Source: Nageia nagi (taxonomy: Eukaryota > Pinophyta). Taken from it: a stretch of 64,000 nt of DNA. This document shows, piece by piece, positions 21,306-33,201 of the stretch. The stretch spans positions 197,284,001 to 197,348,000 of the forward strand of contig JBITNC010000001.1 of the NCBI GenBank assembly GCA_050084985.1, written 5' to 3'. The notes beneath the pieces were generated by a model, which saw nothing but the letters and a program-made list of their open reading frames with translations, was not told the DNA's origin and did not search any database. Position 1 is the stretch's first letter. Every line of letters starts with the position of its first letter. A program made the translations under genes and the position numbers.

Positions 21306-21656
21306 TGTAACACCTTCTTTTGTAAAATATAATTAATTATGGAATCATATGGATTCCCCTTTGTAAACATTTATTTATTTCTTCATGCATTAGTTGTTAG
21401 TACTTTGGATTGAAATAATAAATGTCCTTTGGACCGAACTGTGAGCTCCAAGTGAGATGTCTTTCTCCCAAGCATAGGCTAGCATGATTTAATGTTATTT
21501 TATGTACTTGGAGATCTCAAGAATTAATTGTGGGAATTCAAAGACTTTATATGGACATGAAAATAGGATCTAGGAACATGTATGACTCCTAGAAACCCAA
21601 TGCATGACATGGGGGAACTTCTAGGACCCCAAAGTTGGACTTGGAGGCATCCAATC
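21306..21656 (+). repeat. E4 3' LTR, left part
   Basis: Starts TGTAACACC. Matches the 5' LTR until 21656, where E5 inserted. Ends with CAATC, the left copy of the E5 target duplication. Confidence 0.88.
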
Positions 21657-22348
21657 TGTAGATAATAAATTGTGTAAATAGCTAATATAAACACAAAAAA
21701 ATCTACTAGAAAAACACTGATTCAAATCTATAATTAAATGCATGAAAAGTTTGTACTTGATAATGATATGATAATCCTCAGGATGTAGCAAAGAAGTATG
21801 GAGGATTGGATTAGATCAGAGATGGGATTCAACAAGGGTAATGGATCATGCATAATTAAATAATGTCTCCTATATTCATAGCTTTGGATCATGGATTCAC
21901 ACAGTGTGGGGGCATATGAACACTACAACATGGATTCTATAAAACTTGTAGAATTAGAAGACACACAAGATAAAACATATAGTAATAGCTCAAAGCAAAC
22001 AAATCTTCAAATAGGTGGCATCAAAAGACATTGTAAGTTTGATTATATGAGACAACCACTTATTAGGAAGATCCGATAGGGATGTCAACTTTCAACTCTT
22101 GTATTTATAACTTGCAAGGAAATATAAAGGAGTAAAAAGCTAATTCTTATCAATAGTATAATCATTGTTATATTTAAGATACTTTAAAATATAAACCATG
22201 GTAAATTATATAGCATTTATTATAACACATGGTATTGCATTATAATATCAATTTTATCTTGGCATTTGTAATATTTATTTTAATACTTTTAAAGATATCT
22301 AAAATATGATTTATTAAATAAATAATAAATCATTTTTAGATGTCTACA
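21657..22348 (-). repeat. E5 3' LTR
   Basis: Runs from TGTAGATAATAAATT to GATGTCTACA. Matches 33202-33898. Confidence 0.9.
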
Positions 22349-22363
22349 TTTTCCCCTCTTTGG
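22349..22363 (-). promoter_or_regulatory. E5 polypurine tract
   Basis: The complement reads AAAGAGGGGAAAA directly upstream of the 3' LTR in element orientation. Confidence 0.85.
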
Positions 22364-24129
22364 ATATGGAACAAATAGTATTGAAATTGCATAATCCAAA
22401 GAATTTTGTAGAAGTGAAAAATTTTCATAGTCGAAGTAAACTTCCCTTTTAAGATTCATTTGCTAAATATGATATCTCATTTTCTCCCTTTTGGTCTAGA
22501 ATGGCCTCTCGCTCTTTAGAACAAAATGTTATCCTTCATACGAAGCAACCTACTAGGCACCATAGAGGTCCTAAACTCCAAGATAATCTATGAAAATAAA
22601 AGAAATAATACATGCATAAATCACATCCATGATAATGATTTTCACATTCAAAGAAGCAAGGATGAAATAAATATAATATTTCCTTTTTAGACTAATGTTA
22701 TTGTAACATATAGTCTACAATCATTTACCTGATGAGGTATTTCAATATGCCCCAAGATTTCCATTTCCTTTTTATCATTTTGACTTGCAATTTTGAAGAC
22801 ATTGTGCTCATGGGGTTGCCATGGCCTAAAAATGTAAAATATTATTAATGTTACATGCATTGCAAAATAATCATTTAAAATTGTATGCATTTTAATTACT
22901 ATATGCCCCATTTTCAAACATATAATGTCCTAAAATCAATAAATAATAGAATTAACACATCGTAAACATTGTAAATAACCATAATTTGCATGTTATAGAT
23001 GCATTGATTTTCATGTAGTTATCAAAATTTTCTTTTCACTTTTATTTATTCATATCATTTTCAAGAATATTTGAGAAAAAATGGCATTTTCATAAACCCA
23101 TTAAATAACATGTTAATGTTTTTCCCCTTGTATTAAATTTCATTAAAGGTATGGTGTGGATGTTGCCATTTTTGTCGAATTTGGTATGCCACAAGATATT
23201 TTAACATATAGAATAAAATTTCTCATCTTGTAGAGTAGAAAAAATCATCATTTTTATACTCCATTACAAAGAAAATATCAAAAGGGGTTCATACCTCAGA
23301 TTATGAGCCAAAATAAATTTTTAAAAGATAAAATTAATCTTATCACTTTCACTTTCCCTTCGACTCGTTGAGCTGGAGGAGCTATCGACCATTTCTCCAA
23401 CCATCTCCTCTAGCTTGTATATTATTTTTTTTAGGTTGTAAGTGTTTGATTTGTTGCATGGGCCCTTCTAATTCCATTCTGATTATCATCTATTTGTTGT
23501 TGCTATTGAAATGGCCACCTGGCAAGCAATTGAGTTATCCTTGGCTCATAGACATGGGCATATAGTTGAGTGTAGACCTTAAATAATGCATAAATGATAA
23601 ATCAACACACTATTTGTCTACCATATGTAATTGAAGCATATATAAAGAATATGGAATCAAAGAAATAATGATAATCAATGTACCTTCATCACAATCGTAT
23701 GAACATGAAATAAAAGAAACCATCTATCAATCACCTCAATGCAGAATAAGAAAGGCACATCACCAGCAACCTAAGATAACACACCGTTATCTGATTGAAA
23801 TAAGCAAATCTATGAATGGAATAAGAAACATGCAAAAGTAAGATGAAGGGTTTAACATATCTATGCAGAGGTGGTGTTACAAAACATCATTGTTGGTAGG
23901 GTAGAATGATTTTGCATGTGTTGGTACTTCTCTTAGAATTTTTGATGCCCTCGCCTATGATCATATTCATGTTTCCTTTAATGTTTTTTTATAGCAATGC
24001 CCTAATCCTCTTTGATTCTTGGGATCATTGCACATTACATTATTTGTGGTGTCCTTCTTGACATTTGACACCTTTTACATTGTACAATGGTCCATTACAT
24101 TGATTACATTACCTTGGGTATATTTTAAC
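22364..24129 (-). other. E5 long 3' untranslated region, distal part
   Basis: About 1.8 kb, AT-rich, with no recognisable coding sequence. The distal location and lack of genes fit the unusually long 3' untranslated regions of Tat/Ogre elements. Confidence 0.5.
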
Positions 24130-24280
24130 CTCTTTTTACAATTAGTATCCTTGATGCTATAAAATGAATTATTTAATAAATAATAATTCATTTTTAGGTG
24201 TATACATTTTCCTCCTCTTTGGAGTTGTGATTGAAGCAATGAAATTACATGTCCAAATAAAAAGTATAGAATAAAAGTTT
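24130..24280 (-). repeat. Second LTR-end plus polypurine-tract copy inside E5
   Basis: The stretch ending GTGTATACA at 24206, followed by TTTTCCTCCTCTTTGG and about 60 bases more, resembles the end of the E5 3' LTR, its polypurine tract and the adjoining sequence (22280-22420). The rest of the E5 LTR is not recognisable further left. Probably the remains of a related element's 3' end. Confidence 0.55.
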
Positions 24281-24774
24281 TGAGAAATTTGAACTCTTTA
24301 TCTGCACTGCCATTTGATGATGATGATGATGAGGGTCCTTTGCTACCCTCTTTTGGCTTGGTTGCCCCAAGAAGCCTCCTTGAATGGTGCAACCAAGATA
24401 AAATATGAAGAACTATGTCTCTTTTTCCTTTGTGATTTTTATGTCATGGAAGGAACTCTACTAGGAGGTAGTCTTATGGTCCCATGTCCAATCTGTGAAA
24501 TAAATGATGTTATTTTTCCCCTTGCACTATTCAACCATGAGTCTAGCCATTCCATCATTTTTGTTACTCAAAAAATTGATGCACTTACATCCATGCCTTG
24601 ATATAGAAGAGGTTGCTTTGTATGTGATGAAATTCCATTGATGTGGATACCATTGATGATGTAGGAACAATGAGCATGCTACTAATGGCATGAGTTTTGC
24701 AATATTTTTCTTTCTTCTCATGATGTAGATACTTGCAAAAAGGTGTTATATATACCCTATACAAAAATATTTTG

Positions 24775-25335
24775 GATACAAAATGAGTTGTGTTGTTCAT
24801 TAATGATGAATCAATGTTAGCAATCTACTTATGGTTACATTTTTGATTTGACTTTTAAGTAAGTGAACTCTCACTAGTTGTATTGATGGCCATTGGCAGT
24901 CATACATCTTATGTATATGACCCAAAGACATTATGATTTGTATGGTTCAAACCAAAAACCATGTGGATACATAGCAAGTTGCATCATTCATTGATGATGA
25001 ATCAATTTTCACATCTTGCTTATGGTTGCATTATCGATTTGTCTTTTAAGTGAGTGAACTTCTCACTAGCTGTATCATTGTTGATCAGTAGTCATATGTT
25101 TTATGTCTATTACTCGAAGACATTATGCTTTGTATGGTTCAAAGAAAAAACACACTTAAAAAGTTGCATCATCTATTGATGATGAATCAATGTCCACATC
25201 TTGCATAGCTGCATCATTAGTTTATCTTTTAAGTGAGTGAACTCTCACTAGCCGTATTGTTGGCCATTGGTAACCTAGCATTTTATTTTCATGGTTCATA
25301 GATATTATACTTTCAAAAATATTTTTGTTTTTTTT
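24775..25335 (-). repeat. Three-copy tandem repeat of about 188 bp in the E5 3' region
   Basis: ATGATGAATCAA recurs at 24803, 24994 and 25179, giving spacings of 191 and 185. Flanking segments such as AAGTGAGTGAACTCTCACTAG and GACATTATG...TTTGTATGGTTCAAA recur with them. Confidence 0.85.
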
Positions 25336-25469
25336 TTAAGAATCCATGTAGTTGGCAATGTACATATAGTAATGCATGCTATTAGCTACATGAAAATAGT
25401 ATAACAAAATACAAAACTAAAAATGAAACTATGATATAGGTACCTTGCTCAAGATTTTTATCGTGTTAC

Positions 25470-26640
25470 AAGGTATGAAGCTATTGTCTTTACATAAAGA
25501 AGCATTTGAGATTGGTGGCATTGAAGGTACTTGGTTCTTCTTTGCCATCCATGGATGATAATTTGTAGGCTCTTGATCCTTTGGCTTACACTATAACAAA
25601 TGGACCCAACCAATTTGGTTCAAATTTTCCTTTAACCTCATCATTTGCAGTAATTTTATTGATATTCTCCTTTAGTATTAAATCTTCCACTTTGAATTCT
25701 TTTTCCTTTATTTTATTTCTAAATGTTTTTTTCAATTTTGCATGATATACCTTTTGATGTTCAATTACTTTGATTCTCTTCTCATCTAATGACTCTAATT
25801 GCTACAACCTAGCCTTTCTTACTTCCTCATCTGAAATATCATCTTGCAATGAAATCTTTAGGGATGGGATCTCTAACTCCAATGGTACCACAACTTCATC
25901 TCCATACACCAATGAGATTGGTGTTGCCCTAGTGGATGTTCTAATACGTTTTCTATATTCCCAAAGTGCATATGGTAGCTGCTCATGGCAATCCCTTTTG
26001 TACCTATCCTAGGTTTTTGAAAAAATGCTTTTCATAGTATTGTTAGTAGCTTCCTCTTGACCATTTCCTTGAGGATAGTACATTAAAGAAAATGATCAAA
26101 TAATATGAAACTTCTTGCAAAAAGCTTTTATTTCCTTACCTTTAAAGTTTTTTCCATTTTCCATAATCAACCTTTGTGGCACACCAAATCTTGTAATGAT
26201 GTTTTCAATTAGGAATGCAATAATCTTATTTTGAGTGACTAATTTCATACGAATGGATTCAACCCATTTTGTTGTGAACTTTGTGGCTGTAATGAAAAAT
26301 TTATGGCCTTCCCATGAGTGAGGATTGATGAGTCCAATCAAATTATGCCCCAAGTGGCAAATGGCCATAATGAGATAATGGAATTTGATTCATGGGTAGA
26401 CTACTTTTCTAGATTAGCATGTTTTTGAAATTGTAAACAAGTTTCATATGAGTCTTGCAATCTTCCTCCATTGTGGTTCAATAGTAACCAATGTGCAAAA
26501 GCTTAGTATACAATGCCTTTGCATAGAAATGACCTCCACATAAGTCATCATGTGCCTATTTTAATGCTGTAGCTATCTCATGCTATGTGAGATATCTCAA
26601 TAGAGCACCATCAAAAGACCTTGTATACAATTCTCACTAA
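25470..26640 (-). pseudogene. E5 integrase
   Basis: In element order: a zinc-binding part with AHDDLCGGHFYAKALYTKLL and TTMEEDCKTHMKLVYNFKNM (about 26420-26630); a core with INPHSWEGHKFFITATKFTT, then RFGVPQRLIMENGKNFKGKE (26096-26368); then LPYALWEYRKRIRTSTRATP, VYGDEVVVPLELEIPSL and the closing PNWLGPFVIV...NATNLKCFF near 25500. The usual ATDYFTKW is ATKFTTKW and the usual TDNG is MENG, so both catalytic Asp positions are changed. Stops throughout. The sequence style is that of gypsy elements of the Tat group. Confidence 0.88.
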
Positions 26641-27240
26641 TGATGACATATTTGATAGCAATCCTTTTTAATCTCACTTTTTCATTTCTATCATAATCAT
26701 AAGGAATTGTTTGATTTTTCAAATAATTGTTAATACCCACATACTAGTTTTGAAAATCATTTTCCTTAGCAATAAGATGTCTCTCGATTTCATGCATATC
26801 TTCAATGTAGGAAGGTGTACCAATCTTATAAATATTCAAGATTGTCTCTTCATACTCTATCTCAATTAGCGCAAGAGAAGCTGCACTTGCCATTGCATCT
26901 TCATACTTGTTATTAGTTCATGCAAGATTTTGAATAGTATACCTATCAAATTGATCCAACAAGTCATTAATCACTATTTTGTATGGTCTCAATTTTTCAT
27001 CGTTGGTATCAAATATACCATGTACTTGGTTAATTACAAGCTGTGAATCACCATAGATTTTTAAAAATTTTATTTTCAATGTGACAACTATTTATAGTCC
27101 CAATATCAAAGCCTCATATTCTTCCATATTATTAGTGCATTTAAATCCAAGTTCATGGGAGAAACTAAGAAAATAACTACCCCTACTTTATAAGAATAGT
27201 TGGATCCATCGAAATGCAATGTCCAAGTAGTTGGTTCTTC
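26641..27240 (-). pseudogene. E5 second RNase H-like domain
   Basis: Read with frame changes: TTWTLHFDGSNYSYKVGVVI, CTNNMEEYEALILGL, YGDSQLVINQVHGIFDTNDE and KLRPYKIVINDLLDQF. This pattern (FDGS...NN.EYEAL..GL...GDSQLV..Q) is the additional, archaeal-type RNase H reported in Tat-lineage gypsy elements between the ordinary RNase H and integrase. Stops and frameshifts make it inactive. Confidence 0.78.
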
Positions 27241-27522
27241 CTCCATGTAGAACATGCACTCATCTGAGGTTGACATCCCATCAAAATCATACTATTGATG
27301 GCCTTTTGTCAGATCTACATGCTACCGATGGCATGGATCATCCTCATTTTCATCTAGAAACTCTTCATGAATCACTGCTTCTTCATTTTGAGGGAATTTC
27401 AAAATCAAATCTACAATTGCTTTCCCCTTTATAGACTTTTGTTTTACTATATTGATATCAAACTCCTGCAATAACATCAACCATTTTTCTATCCTCCTTG
27501 ATAAATGTTGCTTTATCATAAG
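27241..27522 (-). pseudogene. E5 RNase H, downstream part
   Basis: The minus-strand frame reads IKQHLSRRIEKWLMLLQEFD, then INIVKQKSIKGKAIVDLILK, the usual end of the gypsy RNase H. It is separated from its upstream half (28924-29277) by the solo LTR. Ends with one copy of the ATAAG duplication. Confidence 0.85.
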
Positions 27523-28918
27523 TGTGATGTCCCATTTGAGCTAATGAATAATTATATCATGGCCTCTTTGTATTCTAGGTGTTGTTCATGTTCATGTTGT
27601 ATATGTGTAACTCAAAAGGGAGCTTATGGTTTGTGGAACCCACTAGGAGCTTAGAAATGGGACATCTCCCTTTGAGGAGTGATGTTGTGTGCTGTGATGG
27701 GTAATCCTAGATTATTAGAATCCTAATATAGTGTTATATGTGTGGGTAATCTTTGATTGTAGGAATTCATGTAATATTCCTTTTTAGAAGGTAAAGTATA
27801 CCATAAGTATTGAAGAGTTTATATGATTGGTTCTTTGGCTAGGGCATCTCATTTGAAACATTTTGACAGGTCATACGATATGGTTTTATCAAGAAATGAA
27901 GGAGTTATGGTCTCTTGAAGTTTGCCAACTAGACTAGTCTTCTACTTTGTGGCCACCCACCAAAATTTATGAACAACTCTATATTGACTCCTTGGAATAT
28001 GAACTCTTATTCCTTAGGAGATGAGTATGCTGTGTTGTATATTCAATGCATGTAGCAATAGTAATGGGACCACTTGTCTAAGTTGTAGGGCATGATTCCA
28101 AGGCATTGCATATCTAGCCAGTGGATCTTGTGATTACAAGTATCCCTAGGCAACATTGGAATAGAGAGGCATGCATATGAGTCCTAGGTGAGATCTAGGA
28201 GAGGCTATATATAGGAGGTGGAGCTCCATTATGAGGTTACCACTTATCATATACTTTCTATACCAAACTGAATCGAGCAACCAAGTCTTGGTGGTGCTCA
28301 ATAATTATTCCTAGATGATGTCTAGAGGAGTGGTGGGGGTGGGAGCTTGACATTATATTAATTATGTGGGTCATGTAGCCCATCTAATGCAATTCCAAGT
28401 ATGAGCTTCTACCTTCATTGGTCACCAAGGTTCGAGGAGACTCCTTTGCAGGAGAGTATTTGGATACTAAGGGAGTCAGTCTATCCTATTATGTGTTTGA
28501 CTTATTGAGGGTTTGGAACCCTAGATCTATGTATTATAATGTCCATTTTACTCCATGATATCATCATAATAAAATACATATCATTGTGCCTCTCATAGTT
28601 GTGTTGTTCTTATGTATGTTCTATGTGTTCTATATACTGGTGTTGCAAGCTTGGTTTTGGTGTTGTATCAAGTTTTATTGCATTCGTTGGTGATCTTGTG
28701 TTGTGCATTATTGATAGGAGGCATTCGTAGGGTTTACAATGTGTTAGGCAAGCCTAGAGGGATGACATTAAGTAGTGGGTGTTGCATGGAGGCCTTAGGA
28801 GGCTCACATTTGCATTATGGTGTGTTTGGGTGCCCTAAGGGCCCAATGTTGGGTGTTGAGGATTACAAAAGCCCTTGTTTGGTTTATTTATGATTGAGGG
28901 TTATTTTGGATCCTTATA
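27523..28918 (+). mobile_element. Solo LTR A in E5 RNase H
   Basis: 1396 bases from TGTGATGTCCC to GGATCCTTATA, flanked on both sides by ATAAG (27518-27522 and 28919-28923). It interrupts the RNase H frame between LKYLI and IKQHL. No internal element genes, so it is an LTR left after recombination between two LTRs. The start resembles the E3 LTR (TGTGATGTTCC) and the end resembles the E4 LTR (GGATCTTACA), so it belongs to the same broad group. Contains a GGGACATCTCCC motif near 27658-27672. Confidence 0.9.
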
Positions 28919-28923
28919 ATAAG

Positions 28924-29340
28924 ATACTTCAATGGGTTAATAGGGATAACAAAAAATGTAGTGCAATATAATAGATAGTGTCTCAATTTCGTTGTAGAAA
29001 ATACAATACCAAATAAAAGCTTTTCCATAGGAGTATATTTAATTTCATAATCAACAAGAGTTTTGCTAAGGTAATAGATTTCTCTTTCTTTGTTATCATC
29101 ATCCTTTTGACATAATATTTCCCTTAAGGAATATAGTGTGGCTGATATATACAAATAAGAAGGCTTTGAAAATTCCATTGGCACTAGGATAGGAGGATTC
29201 AACAAGTATTGCTTGATATCTTCAAAAGTTTTTTGACATCTATCATCCCATACAAATTTGATATCATTTTTTAGCAAATGAGTAAAAGGCCTATATTTAT
29301 CTCAAAGTTAGGAAATGAACCTTCCTACCAAATTGATCTT
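28924..29340 (-). pseudogene. E5 RNase H, upstream part, with end of reverse transcriptase
   Basis: The clean frame 28888-29277 starts MLKNDIKFVWDDRCQKTFED, the classic junction of gypsy reverse transcriptase and RNase H. It continues with ILVPMEFSKPSYLYISATLY and PMEKLLFGIVFSTTKLRHYL. A short reverse transcriptase remnant (GRFIS...YRPFTHLLKND) precedes it to about 29340. The palm with the YVDD-type box is missing, so the catalytic part was deleted. Confidence 0.85.
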
Positions 29341-30290
29341 ACCATGGAGAAACACAACACTTAGAAAAATAACATAAGATACATTATGGTACATGGTTGA
29401 TTCATATTTTCATAATTAACCAATTACATGACATACAAGGACCCATTTACATTTGGTTGATGTAGGTACAAAAATTAGGATTGGATTTGCTACTGGAACC
29501 ATGATATCAATGACATGCAAAGAATTTGACATGATGTTTATGCTCATTTGCAGTTGAAATTTCATGTCCCCTTTCTTTACACAAGTTTGTTTAACCTTTT
29601 ATGGTGATTTTTTATGTTGATATGACCTATGTTTTTTAGAAAACTAATATTGAAAATTGTTTGATGTACTTACCATGCCAATACATCCCTTTGGTTGTTG
29701 TGTTGTCTTTGGCAAAGGATCCTTAACTATACCAAGTTGGCTATTATCAGGGTGTACAAGTCCAACACCACTATCCCCTTTTTCTGATGTATCATCAATT
29801 TGAATTGCTTTTTGGTCAATAAAATCCTATATAATGTCTCTTAGATCCATGCATTTTTTGTTTAAGTATATTGAATTTCTATGATAATTGCAAAATTCCA
29901 CAAATCTACAATTTTCAAGAATACCATTTGGGAAATTATGTTTAACAATTGGCAAAAGTTGAATAAGATCTTTATCTACTAACACATTGAGAATTTTATC
30001 AACAATTTATGTTAGTTTAGTATATTTTCTTTTATTTTCAAAGGATCTCTTACCTATGCCTAACGCATTTGCCACTTGTACTTATGGGGTTGGACTTGTT
30101 ATCCTTGAGACATTATTCTTTTGATATGCATTGTAATTTTGCAAAATACAAGATTCTTTATGAACTTTTTCAATCATTTTACCCTAAGACATATCATCAT
30201 GATCCTATGCTTCTAACTTGAACATTGGTAATAAATCATGTACAAAAGTTATGATGCTCCTTTTACAAATATTATGTTCATGCACCTATT
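29341..30290 (-). pseudogene. E5 gag C-terminal region and deletion scar
   Basis: Minus strand, read through stops: VDKDLIQLLPIVKHNFPNGI, CRFVEFCNYHRNSIYLNKKC and MDLRDII*DFIDQKAI. This resembles the YCxFH...GH...C..LK..IQDLID motif of Tat-group gag. GIVKDPLPKTT follows. Around 29341-29470 the reading passes straight to the reverse transcriptase end, so protease and most of reverse transcriptase are deleted. The right edge abuts LTR fragment B. Confidence 0.72.
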
Positions 30291-31404
30291 TGTGAGGATA
30301 GAGTTCACCATAGGTCTTGTAGAATTGATTTGGTTTGTTCTTTGGATAAGGCATCTCGTGGGTAACATTTTTATAGGTTACATGACATGGTTTCATTAGG
30401 AAAGGGAGGAGTTATCATCTCTTGAAGTTTGCTAGTTGGACCAATCTTCCATATCGTGGTTGCCCACAAAAATCTAGAAATAACTTCATATTGACTCTTT
30501 GAGATGTGACATCCCACTCCTTGGGATACGAGTTGATTACTTATTATATTTAGGTGTGAGCTTGGTAATTTATATTAGATTTAGTATACTTGAAGTGGGC
30601 CACTTGTATGAGTTGTAATACATGATTCCAAGGTAATTAATAATCATAAATCCAATATTAGTCTCCAATAATGAGGCATTGCATACTTAGCCATTGGATC
30701 TTGTAATTATTGGCATCCTTAGGATAAAATTTGATTTGAGGTTAGAGATATGATTCCTAGGTGAAATCTAGATAGAACAAATGTATAAATAGACACTGGA
30801 GGCTCATTATTACACACACTTGATCATTATTACACTTATTATTCTACTTCATTTGATGGACAAGACCTTAGCGAAGTGCTAAGCATATTCCTTAGGTGGA
30901 TCACCTAAGAGGATATTTAGGCATTGGGATCTTGATTATCTATGACATTGGTAGAGCACCGTTGCCTATCTGGTGGTACCCAAGGGTTTATTCCTATCAT
31001 TCAACTAGTTGACTGAAGATTGAGGAAGGCTTCTTCAATGGATAAGAATTGATATTTGAGGGAATAGATCTATCCTATGGTTTTGAGGTTATTGCATATT
31101 ATCTTCATTGTGTTCAGTTTGTATCTTGAGAAGCCCATGACTTTCCTAGGGTTTGTATGATTTTGAATTGCTTCATATTATCAATATACATGTTGAGGAT
31201 TCATGAATATCATATCATGTTTTAATCACTTATTCTATGCATGCATTGGAATGATTGTATATTTCATACTTGCATTGCTCAAATGATGATGTCTAATTAA
31301 TTTAATATTGCATATTGAGGCTAGACATTGGCATTCTGATATTGTGAGTGTGTTTGGTGGATGCATTAATCCTAACATTGGAATTTTGAGGGTTTGATTA
31401 TCCT
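30291..31404 (+). mobile_element. LTR fragment B in E5 gag
   Basis: Homologous to solo LTR A from about A position 27800 onward; compare TTCTTTGG..AAGGCATCTCGTGG (30337-) with the A stretch near 27842. The left 280 bases or so of A are missing, and the right end is approximate. It splits gag between NPRVLSKDN and VHEHNICKRSII. No matching flanking duplication found, so edges are uncertain. Confidence 0.72.
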
Positions 31405-33136
31405 TTGAGAGTACCCTAGGATTTCCTTCAAGGTTTGAAGGATGTGGAAAGGCATTTTTGAGTGGAGGTTCATTTTGGATCATCACAAAAGTATCCTTTA
31501 AATCTTGCTCATTAGGAGTGAGTTTATTAGCAATCTTTTTCCACATTTTTATAAAATCATTCAAAGATTATCCTTGCACTTGTTTAACCCTACATAAATG
31601 TTTAAATTCTATCTTATCTTGAATACTATATTTGAAATTAGCAATGAATTACAAAATAAGATCTTCATATTTTTCAATGCTCTTTTCAAAAAGAGAGAAA
31701 TACCATTTTAAAGCATTATCCTTTAAGCTACTAGAAAATAATTTTGCAAGCATATCATGATCATGTAAAAATTCTATAGCTACTTATTGAAATTTTCTAA
31801 CATGCATTTTTGAATCTTGAAAACCATTGAAATTTATGTACTTAATGCTCTTTTTACCTTTATACATTCGTGAGATGATTCTATTGGTCAAAAGTCATTT
31901 CAAACAAAACAAGAAATCTTCATCATCACTATTATATGTTATTTTTTCTAATTTTATTATCCTTGCCTCTAATTGGTTTTAAACATTTTGTAGAGGCATA
32001 GGAGCCATTTGGGATGGTGGAGGGTTTAAGGTTTTGATGAATTAGATGACTGTGGGGAATCAATAGCAACAACTTTTCTCAATTCTGCCTCTTTTATTTT
32101 TAGAAATGGCCTAATTTGATTAGTTCTTTGTTCTTCTATCTCATCCAATAAGCAACATATGAAATGAAATTGTTGATTATCACTTCCTTTTTGGAATTCA
32201 AGTAACTCATGTGCCTCCATTAACATGTCAAATTTAATCCCATACTCTTCTTGTGTCCAATTAGGTTCTTTGTCATAATCATTATTTATTAAAGCATTAA
32301 TTTGCTCATGCACATTTTCAATGTTTTGATAATAAATTTGCTTATTCTTACCTTTGTCAAGCATACCTAATTTTTTTTGTATCTCTATATTTGTTGGCTC
32401 TTCATTAGCAATATTCTCTGCTTTAGAATGATCTTTATCTGGTTCCATTTCTAATTCCTCCTAGGACTCTATATCAATGGCATGCGTGTCATGCAAACTA
32501 GTAGGCATGCCATGTATTTTGTCCTCTTTTCTATTAGATCTTTTTTTTTTTTATGATCTCATGTTATAATAATGAAACAACGAATCTGATGAAAAAGGAG
32601 TACTTGGTTCTGACTCTCACTTCATGTTTTTTCAAAATGTCAATAATATTCTCAACATTATTAGTAACAAAATATTCCATTCTTTTAGTATGAGCCATCA
32701 ACTCTTTAATTGATATAATATTAGTGTGAATAATATTAAGATCATCACTATTAGATACATTCATGCAAGTATTAATAGAAGTTTTTTGATTCACACTTTC
32801 AAAATCCCCATTAACAAAATCCATGTTAAACTTATTATGTGTTTAGCCAATTATATTCATTCAACAACTAGAAGTAATAGATTTAGACTCTTCTTCATTT
32901 GCATCCATTCTATCATTTGGAGGAGGTTCAAAGAGGTCAATAGGTATATCAAGATTAACCCTAGTACTCCTTATAATGGTATCAAAATGAACCTTTCCTC
33001 TAGATAATTTAGGTGGTTCTTGTAGCATAAATATTTTTGTTATAAAAGCAGAATTAACCCTAGTTTTTCCCTCTTGATTTGCTACTTCTTTAAGGACTTC
33101 TAGAAAAGGCAATAGGACTAATGTAAATGGATTCAT
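31405..33136 (-). pseudogene. gag: E5 gag N-terminal and core region
   Basis: Frames at 32861-33136, 32564-32824 and 32026-32448 give the acidic N-terminal part (GMLDKGKNKQIYYQNIENVH; LLEFQKGSDNQQFHFICCLL). The core reads AKLFSSSLKDNALKWYFSLF, KYSIQDKIEFKHLCRVKQVQ and SLNDFIKMWKKIANKLTPNE, a clear retrotransposon gag domain. Several stops and frame changes. Interrupted on its 3' side by LTR fragment B. Confidence 0.8.
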
Positions 33137-33184
33137 GAATTTACTTTGAATAAGGATTCCCTAGAAACCTTGGTGTGTAAAAGC

Positions 33185-33201
33185 ACTTGAGTTCACCAAT
33201 A
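33185..33201 (-). promoter_or_regulatory. E5 candidate primer-binding site
   Basis: The complement reads TGGTGAACTCAAGTGC three bases after the 5' LTR end in element orientation. It is not the initiator Met type used by the other elements here. I cannot name the tRNA with confidence. Confidence 0.55.
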
